Positions 24,468-33,718 of a DNA stretch of 55,419 nt are shown in pieces. The translations under genes were made by a program, and so were the position numbers. Position 1 is the stretch's first letter. Every line of letters starts with the position of its first letter. Under the pieces are notes generated by a model. The model had not been told where the DNA came from. It searched no databases and saw only the letters and a program-made list of their open reading frames with translations. The DNA is from an uncultured Ruminococcus sp. (GTDB lineage: Bacteria; Bacillota; Clostridia; Oscillospirales; Ruminococcaceae), in the NCBI GenBank assembly GCA_902787825.1, contig CADAHS010000019.1, positions 1-55,419 on the forward strand, read 5' to 3'.

Positions 24468-24496
24468 ATTATATCACATTAGATCGTTTGTTTCAA
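24468..24496 (-). promoter_or_regulatory. Promoter of the NRPS operon
   Basis: Minus-strand TTGAAA (24491-24496), 17-base spacer, TATAAT (24468-24473) with extended -10 AATGTGA. The leader of about 100 bases contains a weak GCCTG/CAGGC hairpin. The block AATGTGATATAAT is identical in the divergent sigma-factor promoter. Confidence 0.7.
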
Positions 24497-24664
24497 TACT
24501 CCTCAGCACATTAATTCGTACCATTTCCCACAAGAGGGATATAATTGTACACTGCATCAGACAGATCTCACAAAACTAAAAATCATGTCACCGAATAAAG
24601 CACGAATAGATCAGGTCCCCCCTCCCTGACACAACCCCTGACCGAAAGAGCACAGATCGTGTTG

Positions 24665-24694
24665 TTGACATCAGCACACACAATGTGATATAAT
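24665..24694 (+). promoter_or_regulatory. Promoter of the ECF sigma factor gene
   Basis: TTGACA (24665-24670), 18-base spacer, TATAAT (24689-24694) preceded by AATGTGA. A leader of about 230 bases with no recognised element separates it from the ATG. The rest of the 560-base divergent region 24370-24930 has no gene. Confidence 0.7.
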
Positions 24695-24930
24695 CTTTGA
24701 AAATACAGCCTTATGCACCGGGATCGATCAGTCTTTGTACAGATCATTTCAGCAGTATGCATTTTGTGCAGATGCTACAAACAGCCGGCAACAGACCGCA
24801 GTACCTTCGTGCAATTTTACAAAGCTAAAAAAATTTTCAAAAAATATTGGGAATTATCCGATCTTCACTTGTCTATTGTATGCACAGGCAAAAAGCCGCA
24901 GCAAAGAATGTCGGATAAAATGGAGGAAAC

Positions 24931-26448
24931 ATGGACGAACTTCAGTGGCGTGAGTCAGTAGAGGCTACTAAAAAAGGTGACAAAAAAGCTTTTGAAAAAT
25001 TATATCGTCAGACCGAAAGAGCCGTGTACTTTACCTGCTTAAAGCTCCTTGCCAGCGAGGACAATGCAAAAGACACAATGCAGGACACCTATATGACTGC
25101 TCTTGATAAGCTCGATACGCTTGATGACGGCGCAAAGTTCCCGATGTGGATAAACCGCATCGCCATCAACAAGTGCAAGAACAAGCTCGTAAAGATCAAA
25201 GACGATTCGCTCGACGAAAAGCTCGAGCAGGGTACCGAGTTCAAGGACGATGAAAGCTTTATCCCCGAGGAATACGTCACCAACGAGGCAAAACGCAAGG
25301 TCATAATGGATATCATCGATCGGGTGCTCTCAGATGTTCAGCGGCAAACGATCATCTTGTATTACTACGATCAGCTGTCGCTTGAGGATATCGCTGAGAT
25401 CATGGATTGTCCTGTAAAAACAGTGTCCTCAAGGCTATGTTCCGCCAGAGAAAAGATAAAGGAGGCGGTGCTTATCTACGAGAAAGCAAATGACGACAGA
25501 CTCCATATGCTCGTTCCGATCCCGATACTCACGCAGATCCTTCTCAAGGAGGCGCAAAGCATCAGCGTTCCCGACATTTCGCCGATGCTTCTGAGTTCAC
25601 AGTTTTTCAATGCTGCTGCAAATGCCTTTGCAAGTACATCAACAACAGTAGTTGCAGGAGGTAGTAAAATGACAGGATTAATCACAGCAAAGATCGCCGC
25701 AGCGATAATCGGAGGAGTAGTAGCAGTCGGCGGAATAACAACAGCAGTCGTAGTGAGCACAAGCTCTGACAGCAGCTCTCAGCTGAGCGCTTCATCATCT
25801 CTCACCGTTTCAGATCAATCATCTCTCACCGTTTCAGATCAATCATCAAAAGCGCCTGACAGCAGCTCGCAGTCAGACTCCGCAAAGCAAACTGACAGCA
25901 GCAATACCGAAACCACCACCACGACCACCACGACCACAAGCAGCAACAGCACAGCTGCGGCAGCAAACAGTGTCGAGTGGACCGTCGAGGATCTGAGCGC
26001 GTTTTTTGACGCCAATGTAAAGGGCAAGCCGATAGCCGAGGCACAAAAGGCTATCAACGAAAAATTCGGCACCGACCCAAGCAAGTGGACAGCAGAAACA
26101 AGCTATAAATATACGAATTATATACAGGAGCTTCCGATACCCATAAAGGTCTATAACGCCGTTTTCACAGAGATCTGGATCGCAGAGATCGAGAAAAGCG
26201 GAACTATTGATGCCAAATCAAAATATGCCGGATTAGGCAGCTACTACAAAGAAAAAGGCTATGCCGAAAACGCAGAGAAACGTATGTGTGACAGCATTAA
26301 GGCTGATGGCTTCAAGCATGATGATAATACATTTATGCAAATGTGGTATACAAAAAGCGGCGAGTTCTCTATCGGCGCAACATCATATAAAACATACAGA
26401 GGCAGACTTGGAATAGTATTCTGGCCAAGACTCACCTGGGGCAGATGA
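24931..26448 (+). CDS. ECF-type sigma factor fused to a membrane segment and extracytoplasmic domain
   Basis: The 505-residue protein starts after GGAGG. Residues 1-185 are a sigma-70 family ECF factor: region 2 (SEDNAKDTMQDTYMTALDKL, FPMWINRIAINKCKN) and region 4 (LSLEDIAEIMDCPVKTVSSR). A linker leads to one transmembrane helix (AAAIIGGVVAVGGITTAVVV, about 250-275). Then come a Ser/Thr/Gln-rich spacer, which includes a perfect 24-bp tandem duplication at 25799-25848, and a C-terminal domain (347-505) outside the membrane that I do not recognise. Sigma and sensor are thus in one chain with no separate anti-sigma gene. It is transcribed divergently from the NRPS operon and could control it. 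Confidence 0.85.
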   Translation: MDELQWRESVEATKKGDKKAFEKLYRQTERAVYFTCLKLLASEDNAKDTMQDTYMTALDKLDTLDDGAKFPMWINRIAINKCKNKLVKIKDDSLDEKLEQGTEFKDDESFIPEEYVTNEAKRKVIMDIIDRVLSDVQRQTIILYYYDQLSLEDIAEIMDCPVKTVSSRLCSAREKIKEAVLIYEKANDDRLHMLVPIPILTQILLKEAQSISVPDISPMLLSSQFFNAAANAFASTSTTVVAGGSKMTGLITAKIAAAIIGGVVAVGGITTAVVVSTSSDSSSQLSASSSLTVSDQSSLTVSDQSSKAPDSSSQSDSAKQTDSSNTETTTTTTTTTSSNSTAAAANSVEWTVEDLSAFFDANVKGKPIAEAQKAINEKFGTDPSKWTAETSYKYTNYIQELPIPIKVYNAVFTEIWIAEIEKSGTIDAKSKYAGLGSYYKEKGYAENAEKRMCDSIKADGFKHDDNTFMQMWYTKSGEFSIGATSYKTYRGRLGIVFWPRLTWGR

Positions 26449-26536
26449 TCCCCTCAGCAGCAGGCTGCCCCACGGCAGACTTGTGCAAAACTCAAGTCCG
26501 GCAGCTGTCTGATGCATATGATTCAGAATAAATATG

Positions 26537-26572
26537 AGCCGATGCTTACCATTGCGGCAGGCATCGGCTTTG
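26537..26572 (+). terminator. Terminator after the sigma-factor gene
   Basis: AGCCGATGC...GCATCGGCT stem followed by TTTGT, about 90 bases after the stop. It lies between convergent genes and may serve both. Confidence 0.6.
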
Positions 26573-26626
26573 TCTGTTTATTCATTTATTGCGCCGCTGT
26601 TTACATCAGCGTCAGAAAATGTGTTT

Positions 26627-28054
26627 TCACCCCTGTGTGACAGCCCTGTGTTTGACCTGTGGGTGAAGCTTGTAGTATCGCTGCTTGTTTGCATACATCA
26701 TCTCGTCAGCAGACTTTATCGCCGCCAAAAGATCCTGTGAACGCCTGTCGCAGTATATCCCGCCAACCGCAAATGTAAGCTCACTGCTGTTTTCAGCAGC
26801 CCTTGAAAGCTCAACAAGACGCTTGTCAAACTCGTCCCTGCCGATGTTCTCCGCAAGTATCACGAATTCGTCGCCGCCGGCACGGTATACGCAGCAGTCA
26901 CTGAATGTCCTGCGCAGTATGTTCGCCATCGCCCTGAGCATAGCATCGCCGGCATTGTGTCCCTGAGTGTCGTTCATATACTTCAACCCGTTCAGATCTG
27001 CATAAACAATGCCCACCGTGTCAGGCAGACCCTTCTCGCCCTGTGTCAGCTGTGAAAGCCTGTCATTCATAGCATTGCGGTTGTAAACACCTGTCAGCAT
27101 ATCCATAGTGCTCATCATCTCCATCCTGCCCAGCAGCCTGTGATTTGAGATGTCAGATGCCAGAAAGAACGTCGTCAGTTCAAGTGTCTCCTTTATCCGT
27201 ACCGAGTTTCCCGTATCGAAATTCACCGCCCACAAAAAGCCGAGCAGCGTGTCGTTGTAATTCAGCGGAAAAAGCACGATGCTGTTCACTCCGCTTTGAA
27301 CGAGCTGGTCGTGCCACTGCTTTGCGATAGTTTCAAGATACTGCATCTCACTGTCGTTTTTGACAATAATACAGTCACTGCCCGCAATGCATTTCACCCA
27401 CGTTTCCACAAGCATCTCATAGTCCTGCGTCGAGCTGATATACTCCTTGATCGAACGGAGCTTGCTGTCATCGGAAAAATGCTCTGCAGCTATCCCGAAC
27501 CTGTGTTCATCAGTGTCCACAAGCATAAGTCCGCAGCCCTGCGCACCGCAGATACCTCTGACGTCCTGTATGACCTCGTTGATGTTCTTTTCAAAATCCG
27601 ACGAACCTCTCATTTTCAGACAGGTCTTCAGCACATCAGATGCAGTCTCCTTTGAACGGTTGCTCATCATATCCATATCCGCTTCCTGCGTAAATTCCAT
27701 GGTGTATGTGCAGTAGCCTACGCCCTGCTCATCACTTGCAAGCGGCATAGTGTAGATGTTGAACCAGAACGGGTAACGCTCGGGGTGAACATAAGTGTGC
27801 CTTGGCTGCTTGAGTATTGCGCTGCGATAGCACATATCCTCAAAATTGAGATCCTTTGGCAGAAAAGTCATATACGGCGAATCCGGCACGAATACTATCT
27901 TCGGCGCACCCGGATACGGTGTTTCGATGTTCTTTATAAACGCAGCATTTCCTGCCTTTATGCGTATCTCGCCGCAGCTGCCGTCAGACTTTTTCTCTAC
28001 AGAAATAATACAAGTGATCCCCTCAAAAGAGTCAACTAATTTCTGAAGTTCCAT
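26627..28054 (-). CDS. Diguanylate cyclase with N-terminal sensor and GAF domains
   Basis: The 475-residue protein starts at the ATG 28052-28054 (MELQKLVDSFEGITC) after AAAGGAAAAGTGCT. Residues 1-140 are a PAS-like sensory region, about 150-300 a GAF-like domain (MLVDTDEHRFGIAAEHFSDD), and 320-475 a GGDEF domain with DMLTGVYNRNAMNDR and the active-site loop YRAGGDEFVIL. It should make c-di-GMP in the cytoplasm. It is a paralogue of the protein at 39497-40906, with the same domain order and many shared blocks (NAMNDRLSQL; KETLELTTFFL). It has no transmembrane segment. Confidence 0.88.
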   Translation of the reverse strand: MELQKLVDSFEGITCIISVEKKSDGSCGEIRIKAGNAAFIKNIETPYPGAPKIVFVPDSPYMTFLPKDLNFEDMCYRSAILKQPRHTYVHPERYPFWFNIYTMPLASDEQGVGYCTYTMEFTQEADMDMMSNRSKETASDVLKTCLKMRGSSDFEKNINEVIQDVRGICGAQGCGLMLVDTDEHRFGIAAEHFSDDSKLRSIKEYISSTQDYEMLVETWVKCIAGSDCIIVKNDSEMQYLETIAKQWHDQLVQSGVNSIVLFPLNYNDTLLGFLWAVNFDTGNSVRIKETLELTTFFLASDISNHRLLGRMEMMSTMDMLTGVYNRNAMNDRLSQLTQGEKGLPDTVGIVYADLNGLKYMNDTQGHNAGDAMLRAMANILRRTFSDCCVYRAGGDEFVILAENIGRDEFDKRLVELSRAAENSSELTFAVGGIYCDRRSQDLLAAIKSADEMMYANKQRYYKLHPQVKHRAVTQG

Positions 28055-28120
28055 AGCACTTTTCCTTTCATGATAAAATCCGGCAAGTATCAATGACAAT
28101 ACTCCGATCTGTCTATAATA

Positions 28121-28149
28121 ATTTTACCATAAACCCGAAAATATTTCAA
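28121..28149 (-). promoter_or_regulatory. Promoter of the GAF-GGDEF gene (26627-28054)
   Basis: Minus-strand TTGAAA (28144-28149), 17-base spacer, TAAAAT (28121-28126). Confidence 0.5.
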
Positions 28150-28224
28150 GGTGTAATTTCAAAAGCAGGAAAAAACCATCTGACAAAAAAAGGATACCTG
28201 TTACAAAAAAATCATACATATTAA

Positions 28225-28253
28225 TTGACATAAAGTCCTTAAAATGTTATAAT
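28225..28253 (+). promoter_or_regulatory. Promoter of the membrane GGDEF gene
   Basis: TTGACA (28225-28230), 17-base spacer, TATAAT (28248-28253). A small hairpin GAAGAT/ATCTTC at 28258-28272 covers the predicted transcription start. Confidence 0.7.
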
Positions 28254-28284
28254 CAAAGAAGATTTGATCTTCACGGAGGTCTGT

Positions 28285-29493
28285 ATGGTATATTCAAGTA
28301 TAGGCATAATGGCGATGCTTGTTCAGCTCATCATAAACTACGATGTGCTGATGAATAGAACAAGCTCAGCAATAAGCCGCAAAAACAAGTCATACCGTCG
28401 CTTTCTTATCGGTTCGCTTTTTTACTATGTTACCGATATCCTCTGGGGCTTTTTGGAAGAACATAAACTCAGCAAGCTGCTTTACGCCGATACAGTCCTG
28501 TATTTTATGGCTATGAGCCTTATGGTAATGCTGTGGACATCATACACTACTGATTATCTTGACGAAAAGACCCGCTTTGGCAAAGCTCTCAAATTTGTGG
28601 GAAAGCTGTTTTTTGCGACATCGCCGATCACCGTAATAATAAATTTCTTTTACCCGATACTGTTTGACGTTACAAGCAGCTGCAAGTACATAGCAGGCAG
28701 CGCCCGTTATCTGATACTTCTGATACAGATATTCCTCTTCCTGCTGACCTCGCTGCATACACTGATACTAAGCACCTCAACAACGCCTGAAAAGGTAGTG
28801 CGTTACCGTGCTATAAGCGCATTTGGTCTGGTCATGACCGTCCTTGTGTTCGTCCAGGTCTATAATCCGCTTCTGCCTGTGTATGCCGTTGGCTGTATGC
28901 TGGGCACCTGTATGCTGCATACATTTATCTATGAGGACGAAAAAGCTGCGTATCGTATCAAGCTCGAAAAACTCCTTGAGAAGGAGAAAGAGTCAAAGCA
29001 GGCTCTGCATAACGCAAGAGCCGCCGCCAACACCGATCCTCTGACAGGTGTAAAAAGCCGTCATGCCTATCTTGAAATGGCATCAAGCATCGACAAGCGG
29101 ATACAAGCCAATGAAATAAATGAGTTTGGCGTTATCGTGTGCGATATCAACGATCTCAAAGGCATCAACGATACCCTCGGACACGAGGAAGGCGACAAGC
29201 ATATACGGGACGGCTGTATGATGATCTGTAAAGAATTCGCTCACAGCCCGGTTTATCGTATCGGCGGCGACGAGTTCGTCGTCCTGCTGGAAAGAAGCGA
29301 TTACGAAAACCGTGATATCCTGCTGACTGAATTTGATGAACAGGTCATGCACAACCGCAGCCTGAGCCTTGTGGAGGTCTCTGCCGGCATGGTAATATAC
29401 GATCCGCAGACCGACTCATCGTTCTCAGATGTCTTTGAACGTGCCGACAAGAAAATGTACGAAAGAAAAAATCATCTCAAATCCACTAAATGA
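28285..29493 (+). CDS. Membrane-anchored diguanylate cyclase
   Basis: The 402-residue protein starts at the ATG 28285-28287 after CACGGAGG; a frame extension seven codons upstream overlaps the ribosome site. About seven hydrophobic segments fill residues 1-220. A short coiled coil (KLEKLLEKEKESKQ) leads into a GGDEF domain with TDPLTGVKSRHAYLEM and YRIGGDEFVVL. The protein probably senses a membrane or envelope signal and makes c-di-GMP. It is divergent from the GAF-GGDEF gene, giving a head-to-head pair of cyclases. Confidence 0.87.
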   Translation: MVYSSIGIMAMLVQLIINYDVLMNRTSSAISRKNKSYRRFLIGSLFYYVTDILWGFLEEHKLSKLLYADTVLYFMAMSLMVMLWTSYTTDYLDEKTRFGKALKFVGKLFFATSPITVIINFFYPILFDVTSSCKYIAGSARYLILLIQIFLFLLTSLHTLILSTSTTPEKVVRYRAISAFGLVMTVLVFVQVYNPLLPVYAVGCMLGTCMLHTFIYEDEKAAYRIKLEKLLEKEKESKQALHNARAAANTDPLTGVKSRHAYLEMASSIDKRIQANEINEFGVIVCDINDLKGINDTLGHEEGDKHIRDGCMMICKEFAHSPVYRIGGDEFVVLLERSDYENRDILLTEFDEQVMHNRSLSLVEVSAGMVIYDPQTDSSFSDVFERADKKMYERKNHLKSTK

Positions 29494-29499
29494 TAAAAC

Positions 29500-29528
29500 C
29501 GCCTGCCCGAAAAGGACAGGCATTTTTT
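29500..29528 (+). terminator. Terminator of the membrane GGDEF gene
   Basis: GCCTGCCC-GAAAA-GGACAGGC stem followed by ATTTTTTG, eight bases after the stop. Confidence 0.7.
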
Positions 29529-29579
29529 GTAACTGTGCAGACTTTCCCGACCGCTTTCATATCAGGATCAATTCTGCGC

Positions 29580-29608
29580 TTGACACCAACCTGAAGTGCG
29601 GTTATAAT
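29580..29608 (+). promoter_or_regulatory. Promoter of the LTA-synthase-like gene
   Basis: TTGACA (29580-29585), 17-base spacer, TATAAT (29603-29608). The predicted start is about seven bases before the 178-bp hairpin-ended element. Confidence 0.7.
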
Positions 29609-29620
29609 AAATGAGACTGC

Positions 29621-29798
29621 TAAGGCAATACCGCACGGCAATAGTGCGGTAGAAATCAAGCCGGCTCTTTCGTCAGAGTGACTAAAAACAACACTGGCTT
29701 ACTAACCTGAGCCAAGGAACTTTTGAATGCTATGACGCAAAATATGCAAGTTTATGCCGTACAAAGCCCTTAGTTGCCGGTTGTGCGGTGCTGCCTTA
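29621..29798 (+). repeat. 178-bp leader element with inverted-repeat ends (TAAGGCAATACCGCAC family)
   Basis: The left end TAAGGCAATACCGCAC and right end GTGCGGTGCTGCCTTA are inverted repeats with two mismatches. The left end can also pair locally (ACCGCAC-GGCAATA-GTGCGGT). Both ends carry TA, as expected of a TA target duplication. It fills the leader between promoter and start codon of the LTA-synthase-like gene. It could be a MITE-like insertion or a structured leader RNA. Shorter relatives sit at 35348 and 36079. Confidence 0.55.
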
Positions 29799-29831
29799 AA
29801 AACTTAAATAATTGTAAGGATTGTTTTGAAT

Positions 29832-31874
29832 ATGAAAGTAACAACAGCCATAAAAAACGAGTTGAAAAATATCAGAAAAATAACCGTTGTGCACCTGTTT
29901 GCTGCGCTGCTTGCCGCTTTATCTCTCAGCGGCATCGCCCTGCTGCGTGCCCCCCTTATCAGATCAGAGCTTTCTTTTATCGCCCTGACAATAACCTTTC
30001 TGATCCCTGCCTGCGCCCTGTTTATGTTCTATGCCCTCTTCCAAAAACCCGTTCGTTTGGTGTTTCGCTCCGTCAAATGGGCATATTGCATCTGTGCGCC
30101 GCTGATATTGCTGCTGTCTGCTGACTTTTTCTTTGAGCAAAGCAGAGCGCAGCTTTACTCCGAAAACTTCTCCTCACGCTTTTTGCCTGAGTGGATCGCC
30201 CTCTGGTGGCTCGGCACAGCCCTTATATACCTGCTCATGCGTGCCGCCGGACACATCGTGCATAAAGACCCGTCAAAAAACAGATCCGCCGTAAGGCTCG
30301 CCTACGCCCTCGCTGTGATGTTTACTCCGCAAAAAACATTAAGCAAAACCAAGCGTGACAGCAAAGCCGGGTGGATCGCAGCCTCAGTCTGTATGCTTCT
30401 CATCGCCATCGCAGTCTTTATCGGTACAGTCACCCTGTTTTTGCATAACGTCTATTCCAATATGGATTTTGAAGCCATACTGTTTACTGTCAGATTTGCA
30501 GCAGGCGGGCTTGCTCTGGAGGATCTCATCTCCGGCTTTGCTCTCACCGTGCTTTTCTCGGTCGTAACAGGTTATCTTTGCTTCCACCTGCTCAAATGCT
30601 TCAGAAACGACGAGCTTGTTGTCGCCGATACAGCTCCCGACGGGAAATATACCCTCACCCTCAACACCAAAAAAAGAGTTTTCAATATCATTTTGTCCGC
30701 AGTCCTGCTGTTCACAAGCGCAGCGCTGTTCTCCGGCGAGACTCACTTTGTCCACTATCTTGAAATGAAAAGCTCAAGTTCCGATATCTACGATTCATAT
30801 TACGTCACCCCGGACAAAACCCGCCTCACCTTCCCCGAGAAAAAACGCAACCTCATATACATCTACCTCGAATCTATCGAAAATACCTACGCCTCAAAGC
30901 AGTCAGGCGGCTCTCAGGAAAAAAACTATATTTCAGAACTGACCGAGCTTGCAAACGATAAGGACAGCGTAAACTTTTCAAACACCGAGCTTCTCGGCGG
31001 CGCATCTGTTTTCGTGCCGTCGATCACCTTCACGCAAGGCTCGACCGTCGCCCAGACCTCTGGGATCTCGCTCAATACAAAGATCCTTCCGCCCTATACC
31101 GCAGCCGAGTTTCCCTCAGCCGTCCGCCTTGAAGATATCCTGCACGACAACGGCTATAACCAGCTTTATATCGAAGGCTCAAAAGGCGAGTTTTCAATGT
31201 ATGATAAGTATGTCGGCAGATATGAAAACAGCAGGGTCTTTGACAGAAAGACCGCTTCAGATGAAGGCTATACCGACGAAAATGCCGATTATATCTGGAA
31301 ATGGGGGATCGAGGACAGAAAGCTCATTGAGATCACCAAAGAGCTTATAAGTGATATTTCAAAAAAAGATGAACCGTTTTTTGTCACAATGTATACCATG
31401 GATACCCATACCTTTGAAAGCGGACACCGCTGTCCCAACTGCGACAGCAGCATAACAAACGATTACCTCGCCTCGGTTGACTGCTCATCAAGACTTGTGA
31501 GCGATCTCGTCAGCTGGATAAAGCAGCAGCCGTTTTACGAAAACACCACCATCATACTTGTCGGCGACCACCTCGGAAACGAAAAAACCACGCTGGTCGA
31601 GATCGACGACGATTATGTAAGGACCACCTACAACTGCATCATCAACCCTGCAAAAAGACCCGTCAATACCAAAAACCGAAAGTTCTCATCGCTTGATATG
31701 TTCCCCACGACCCTCTCAGCGATCGGCGTGGATATCAAAGGCAGCAGACTCGGGCTTGGCACCGACCTGTTCTCACGCACCCCGACCCTCTGCGAGGAGC
31801 TTGGCACACAGGAGTATATGGACGCACTTGAACAAAGCAGCGAGTACTACGACACCGTATTTTATAAGCAATAG
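29832..31874 (+). CDS. LTA synthase / phosphoglycerol transferase-like membrane sulfatase-fold enzyme
   Basis: The 680-residue protein starts at ATG 29832 (AAGGA lies 11 bases upstream; a TTG two codons earlier is an alternative). Five or so membrane helices occupy residues 1-290. The extracytoplasmic alkaline-phosphatase-fold domain follows: NLIYIYLESIENTY (metal-binding Glu), SITFTQGSTVAQTSGI (block holding the probable Thr nucleophile), TMDTHTFESGH and ILVGDHLG (metal ligands). The family polymerises or transfers glycerol phosphate from phosphatidylglycerol onto glycolipid anchors or glycans. It faces a glycolipid-type operon on the other strand, suggesting a common envelope role. Which polymer it makes is not decided by sequence. 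Confidence 0.85.
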   Translation: MKVTTAIKNELKNIRKITVVHLFAALLAALSLSGIALLRAPLIRSELSFIALTITFLIPACALFMFYALFQKPVRLVFRSVKWAYCICAPLILLLSADFFFEQSRAQLYSENFSSRFLPEWIALWWLGTALIYLLMRAAGHIVHKDPSKNRSAVRLAYALAVMFTPQKTLSKTKRDSKAGWIAASVCMLLIAIAVFIGTVTLFLHNVYSNMDFEAILFTVRFAAGGLALEDLISGFALTVLFSVVTGYLCFHLLKCFRNDELVVADTAPDGKYTLTLNTKKRVFNIILSAVLLFTSAALFSGETHFVHYLEMKSSSSDIYDSYYVTPDKTRLTFPEKKRNLIYIYLESIENTYASKQSGGSQEKNYISELTELANDKDSVNFSNTELLGGASVFVPSITFTQGSTVAQTSGISLNTKILPPYTAAEFPSAVRLEDILHDNGYNQLYIEGSKGEFSMYDKYVGRYENSRVFDRKTASDEGYTDENADYIWKWGIEDRKLIEITKELISDISKKDEPFFVTMYTMDTHTFESGHRCPNCDSSITNDYLASVDCSSRLVSDLVSWIKQQPFYENTTIILVGDHLGNEKTTLVEIDDDYVRTTYNCIINPAKRPVNTKNRKFSSLDMFPTTLSAIGVDIKGSRLGLGTDLFSRTPTLCEELGTQEYMDALEQSSEYYDTVFYKQ

Positions 31875-31883
31875 CTGCACACA

Positions 31884-31911
31884 AAAAACCACCCGTTTTC
31901 GGGTGGTTTTT
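31884..31911. terminator. Bidirectional terminator between convergent envelope genes
   Basis: AAAAAACCACCCG-TTTT-CGGGTGGTTTTT is flanked by A and T runs on both sides and serves the LTA-synthase-like gene and the opposing glycosyltransferase operon. Confidence 0.8.
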
Positions 31912-31915
31912 ATTG

Positions 31916-33718
31916 CTATTGTATTCCCTCAACAAACCCTTTGAGCTGTTCGGTGTTTTCCTGCGTGGTGTAAGAAAGCGGGATATGATATACACTTTCA
32001 TATATCTGCTTCCACAGCTCATAGTTCTTTTTCATCATGTATTCCGCCTGCTGACGGTGCGTAAGCCCCTGCTGCGGAAAGATCGGCTCGCTGATATTTA
32101 TGGTATATTCCTGAACGTAAAAGCCGTCCTCACCCACAACATCTGAGTCCTTCATCGTAATAAAGCACGGCAGCACAGGTGCGCTGCTTCTTGCCGCACA
32201 CAGAAAAGCTCCACGCTTCAACGGCTTTGGCTTGCGGTAATTCCACCACATACTCTGCTCAGGGTAGAACAAAACATAGTCGCCGTTCTGGATAAGCTCA
32301 TCTATCGCATTGAAAAACTTTTTCATCGTGTCCACATTCGATGACAGCGGAAGCGTGTTGCAGTGACGCATCAAAAACCCGTAAAATCCCGGGAACGAGG
32401 TGTAGTTGCCCTCTCTTATCACACGCCAGAAACCCTTTTGCGGCTGCTGCGCAGCTTCATAGGCAAGCTGTATAGCAAAGCTGTCAAAAGCATTGAAATG
32501 GTTGCAGGTTATTATTGCGCCGCTTTTGAGAGCCTCAAAGTTCTCAACGCCCTTTATCTCTTTTATTATCAGCTTTTTGTCCGCAATAAGCTCATCAACG
32601 AACTTGTGAGCCATCTTGAAAGCGAACTTTGTTTTGAGCTTTTCCGCTTTGGTCTTGCGGATATACTCTATATCGTCCGGCATCAGCACACGTCCGGGAG
32701 GATCGTTCTCAACGTCCTCATCAAAGCGTCCCTCACGCTCGAACTGCTCGATCTTGTAAAGTATCTCCACCCTGTCCTTGGCACGCTTGTCACTGTTTAT
32801 GCGGTTGAGAAAATTGTCCTCTCTGAGCGTCTCTGAAACAGCCAGCTGCAAAAGGTTCTCACAGGACTGCTGATCTCTGAGCTTATCCTGATCGCTGTAC
32901 GAATCCAGCACCGCAAGAACATCTTTGTATACCGCCGTCTGCTTTGCGTATTCCCAGAAGAACTCGCCGTACATACAGTCCTTATAGTGCCACGGCTTGT
33001 TGGTCATTATGTAGTGTATCATCTCAGCCTGCTCTACGGGATAGTCCACCGTTCCGTATGTCTCGGTGTTCCACCGCTGATCCAGCCAGTAAACGTGATC
33101 CTTGCAGATAAGGTTGAGATAGTCCTCGTCCTGCGTCACAACAAAATTATAGTAGTTCAGATAGTCAATGAATTTATCCAGCACAAAATGCAGTCTGAAC
33201 TGCTCACAGTTTATGAGCATGAGCCCTGCGTTGAAAAAGTTGTAGCGTGATACCCCCACCACCTTTTCAACATATGTCCCGTATTGCGGCGTCTGCACCA
33301 TGACCAGCTCGTGGCAGGCACCCAGATAAGCATCGTTTATCTCAGTGAAAAAGACCTTGCTGATATCTCCCCTTACAACAGTGTCACTGTCAATGTATAT
33401 CGCCTTGTTGTATTCAGGGAACATCTCAGCGATAAACAGCCTGTAATACGTCGTCTTTGAGTAATAGTCCCTCAGCGGCAGCTTGTCTGAAATAGACCTG
33501 AGATACGGCGTAACATCTACAAAGCGTATCTCAAAGCATTCGTCCGCAAGCTCGTTCACGACCGCCTTCATCTCATCTGATATCTCAGTGTAAAGAATGT
33601 GCAGCACATATCTGTGTTCCCTCGAAGCATTCTTTATCATAGAATGCATCGAGATCACCGTGAACTTTACAAACGCATCGTCACAGGCATAAAAAATAGG
33701 TACGATCGTTTCCTTCAT
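31916..33718 (-). CDS. Bifunctional GT8 glycosyltransferase / PlsC-type acyltransferase
   Basis: The 600-residue protein starts at the ATG 33716-33718, overlapping the upstream stop (ATGA). Residues 1-260 are a GT8 domain with PIFYACDDAFVKF, the DxD motif in AIYIDSDTVVRGD and NAGLMLINCEQF. A helical linker follows. Residues 370-600 are an LPLAT acyltransferase with ITCNHFNAFDSF (the catalytic His-x4-Asp, near residue 406) and VLFYPEQSMWWN. Linking sugar and acyl transfer in one cytoplasmic protein points to synthesis of an acylated glycolipid. Single-function versions of both domains are encoded just upstream. The fusion is not one I know as standard. Confidence 0.85.
   Translation of the reverse strand: MKETIVPIFYACDDAFVKFTVISMHSMIKNASREHRYVLHILYTEISDEMKAVVNELADECFEIRFVDVTPYLRSISDKLPLRDYYSKTTYYRLFIAEMFPEYNKAIYIDSDTVVRGDISKVFFTEINDAYLGACHELVMVQTPQYGTYVEKVVGVSRYNFFNAGLMLINCEQFRLHFVLDKFIDYLNYYNFVVTQDEDYLNLICKDHVYWLDQRWNTETYGTVDYPVEQAEMIHYIMTNKPWHYKDCMYGEFFWEYAKQTAVYKDVLAVLDSYSDQDKLRDQQSCENLLQLAVSETLREDNFLNRINSDKRAKDRVEILYKIEQFEREGRFDEDVENDPPGRVLMPDDIEYIRKTKAEKLKTKFAFKMAHKFVDELIADKKLIIKEIKGVENFEALKSGAIITCNHFNAFDSFAIQLAYEAAQQPQKGFWRVIREGNYTSFPGFYGFLMRHCNTLPLSSNVDTMKKFFNAIDELIQNGDYVLFYPEQSMWWNYRKPKPLKRGAFLCAARSSAPVLPCFITMKDSDVVGEDGFYVQEYTINISEPIFPQQGLTHRQQAEYMMKKNYELWKQIYESVYHIPLSYTTQENTEQLKGFVEGIQ

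Noticed and set aside
29621-29798. Insertion sequence with a transposase
   Set aside because: At 178 bp it holds no coding capacity; only a MITE or leader RNA is possible.
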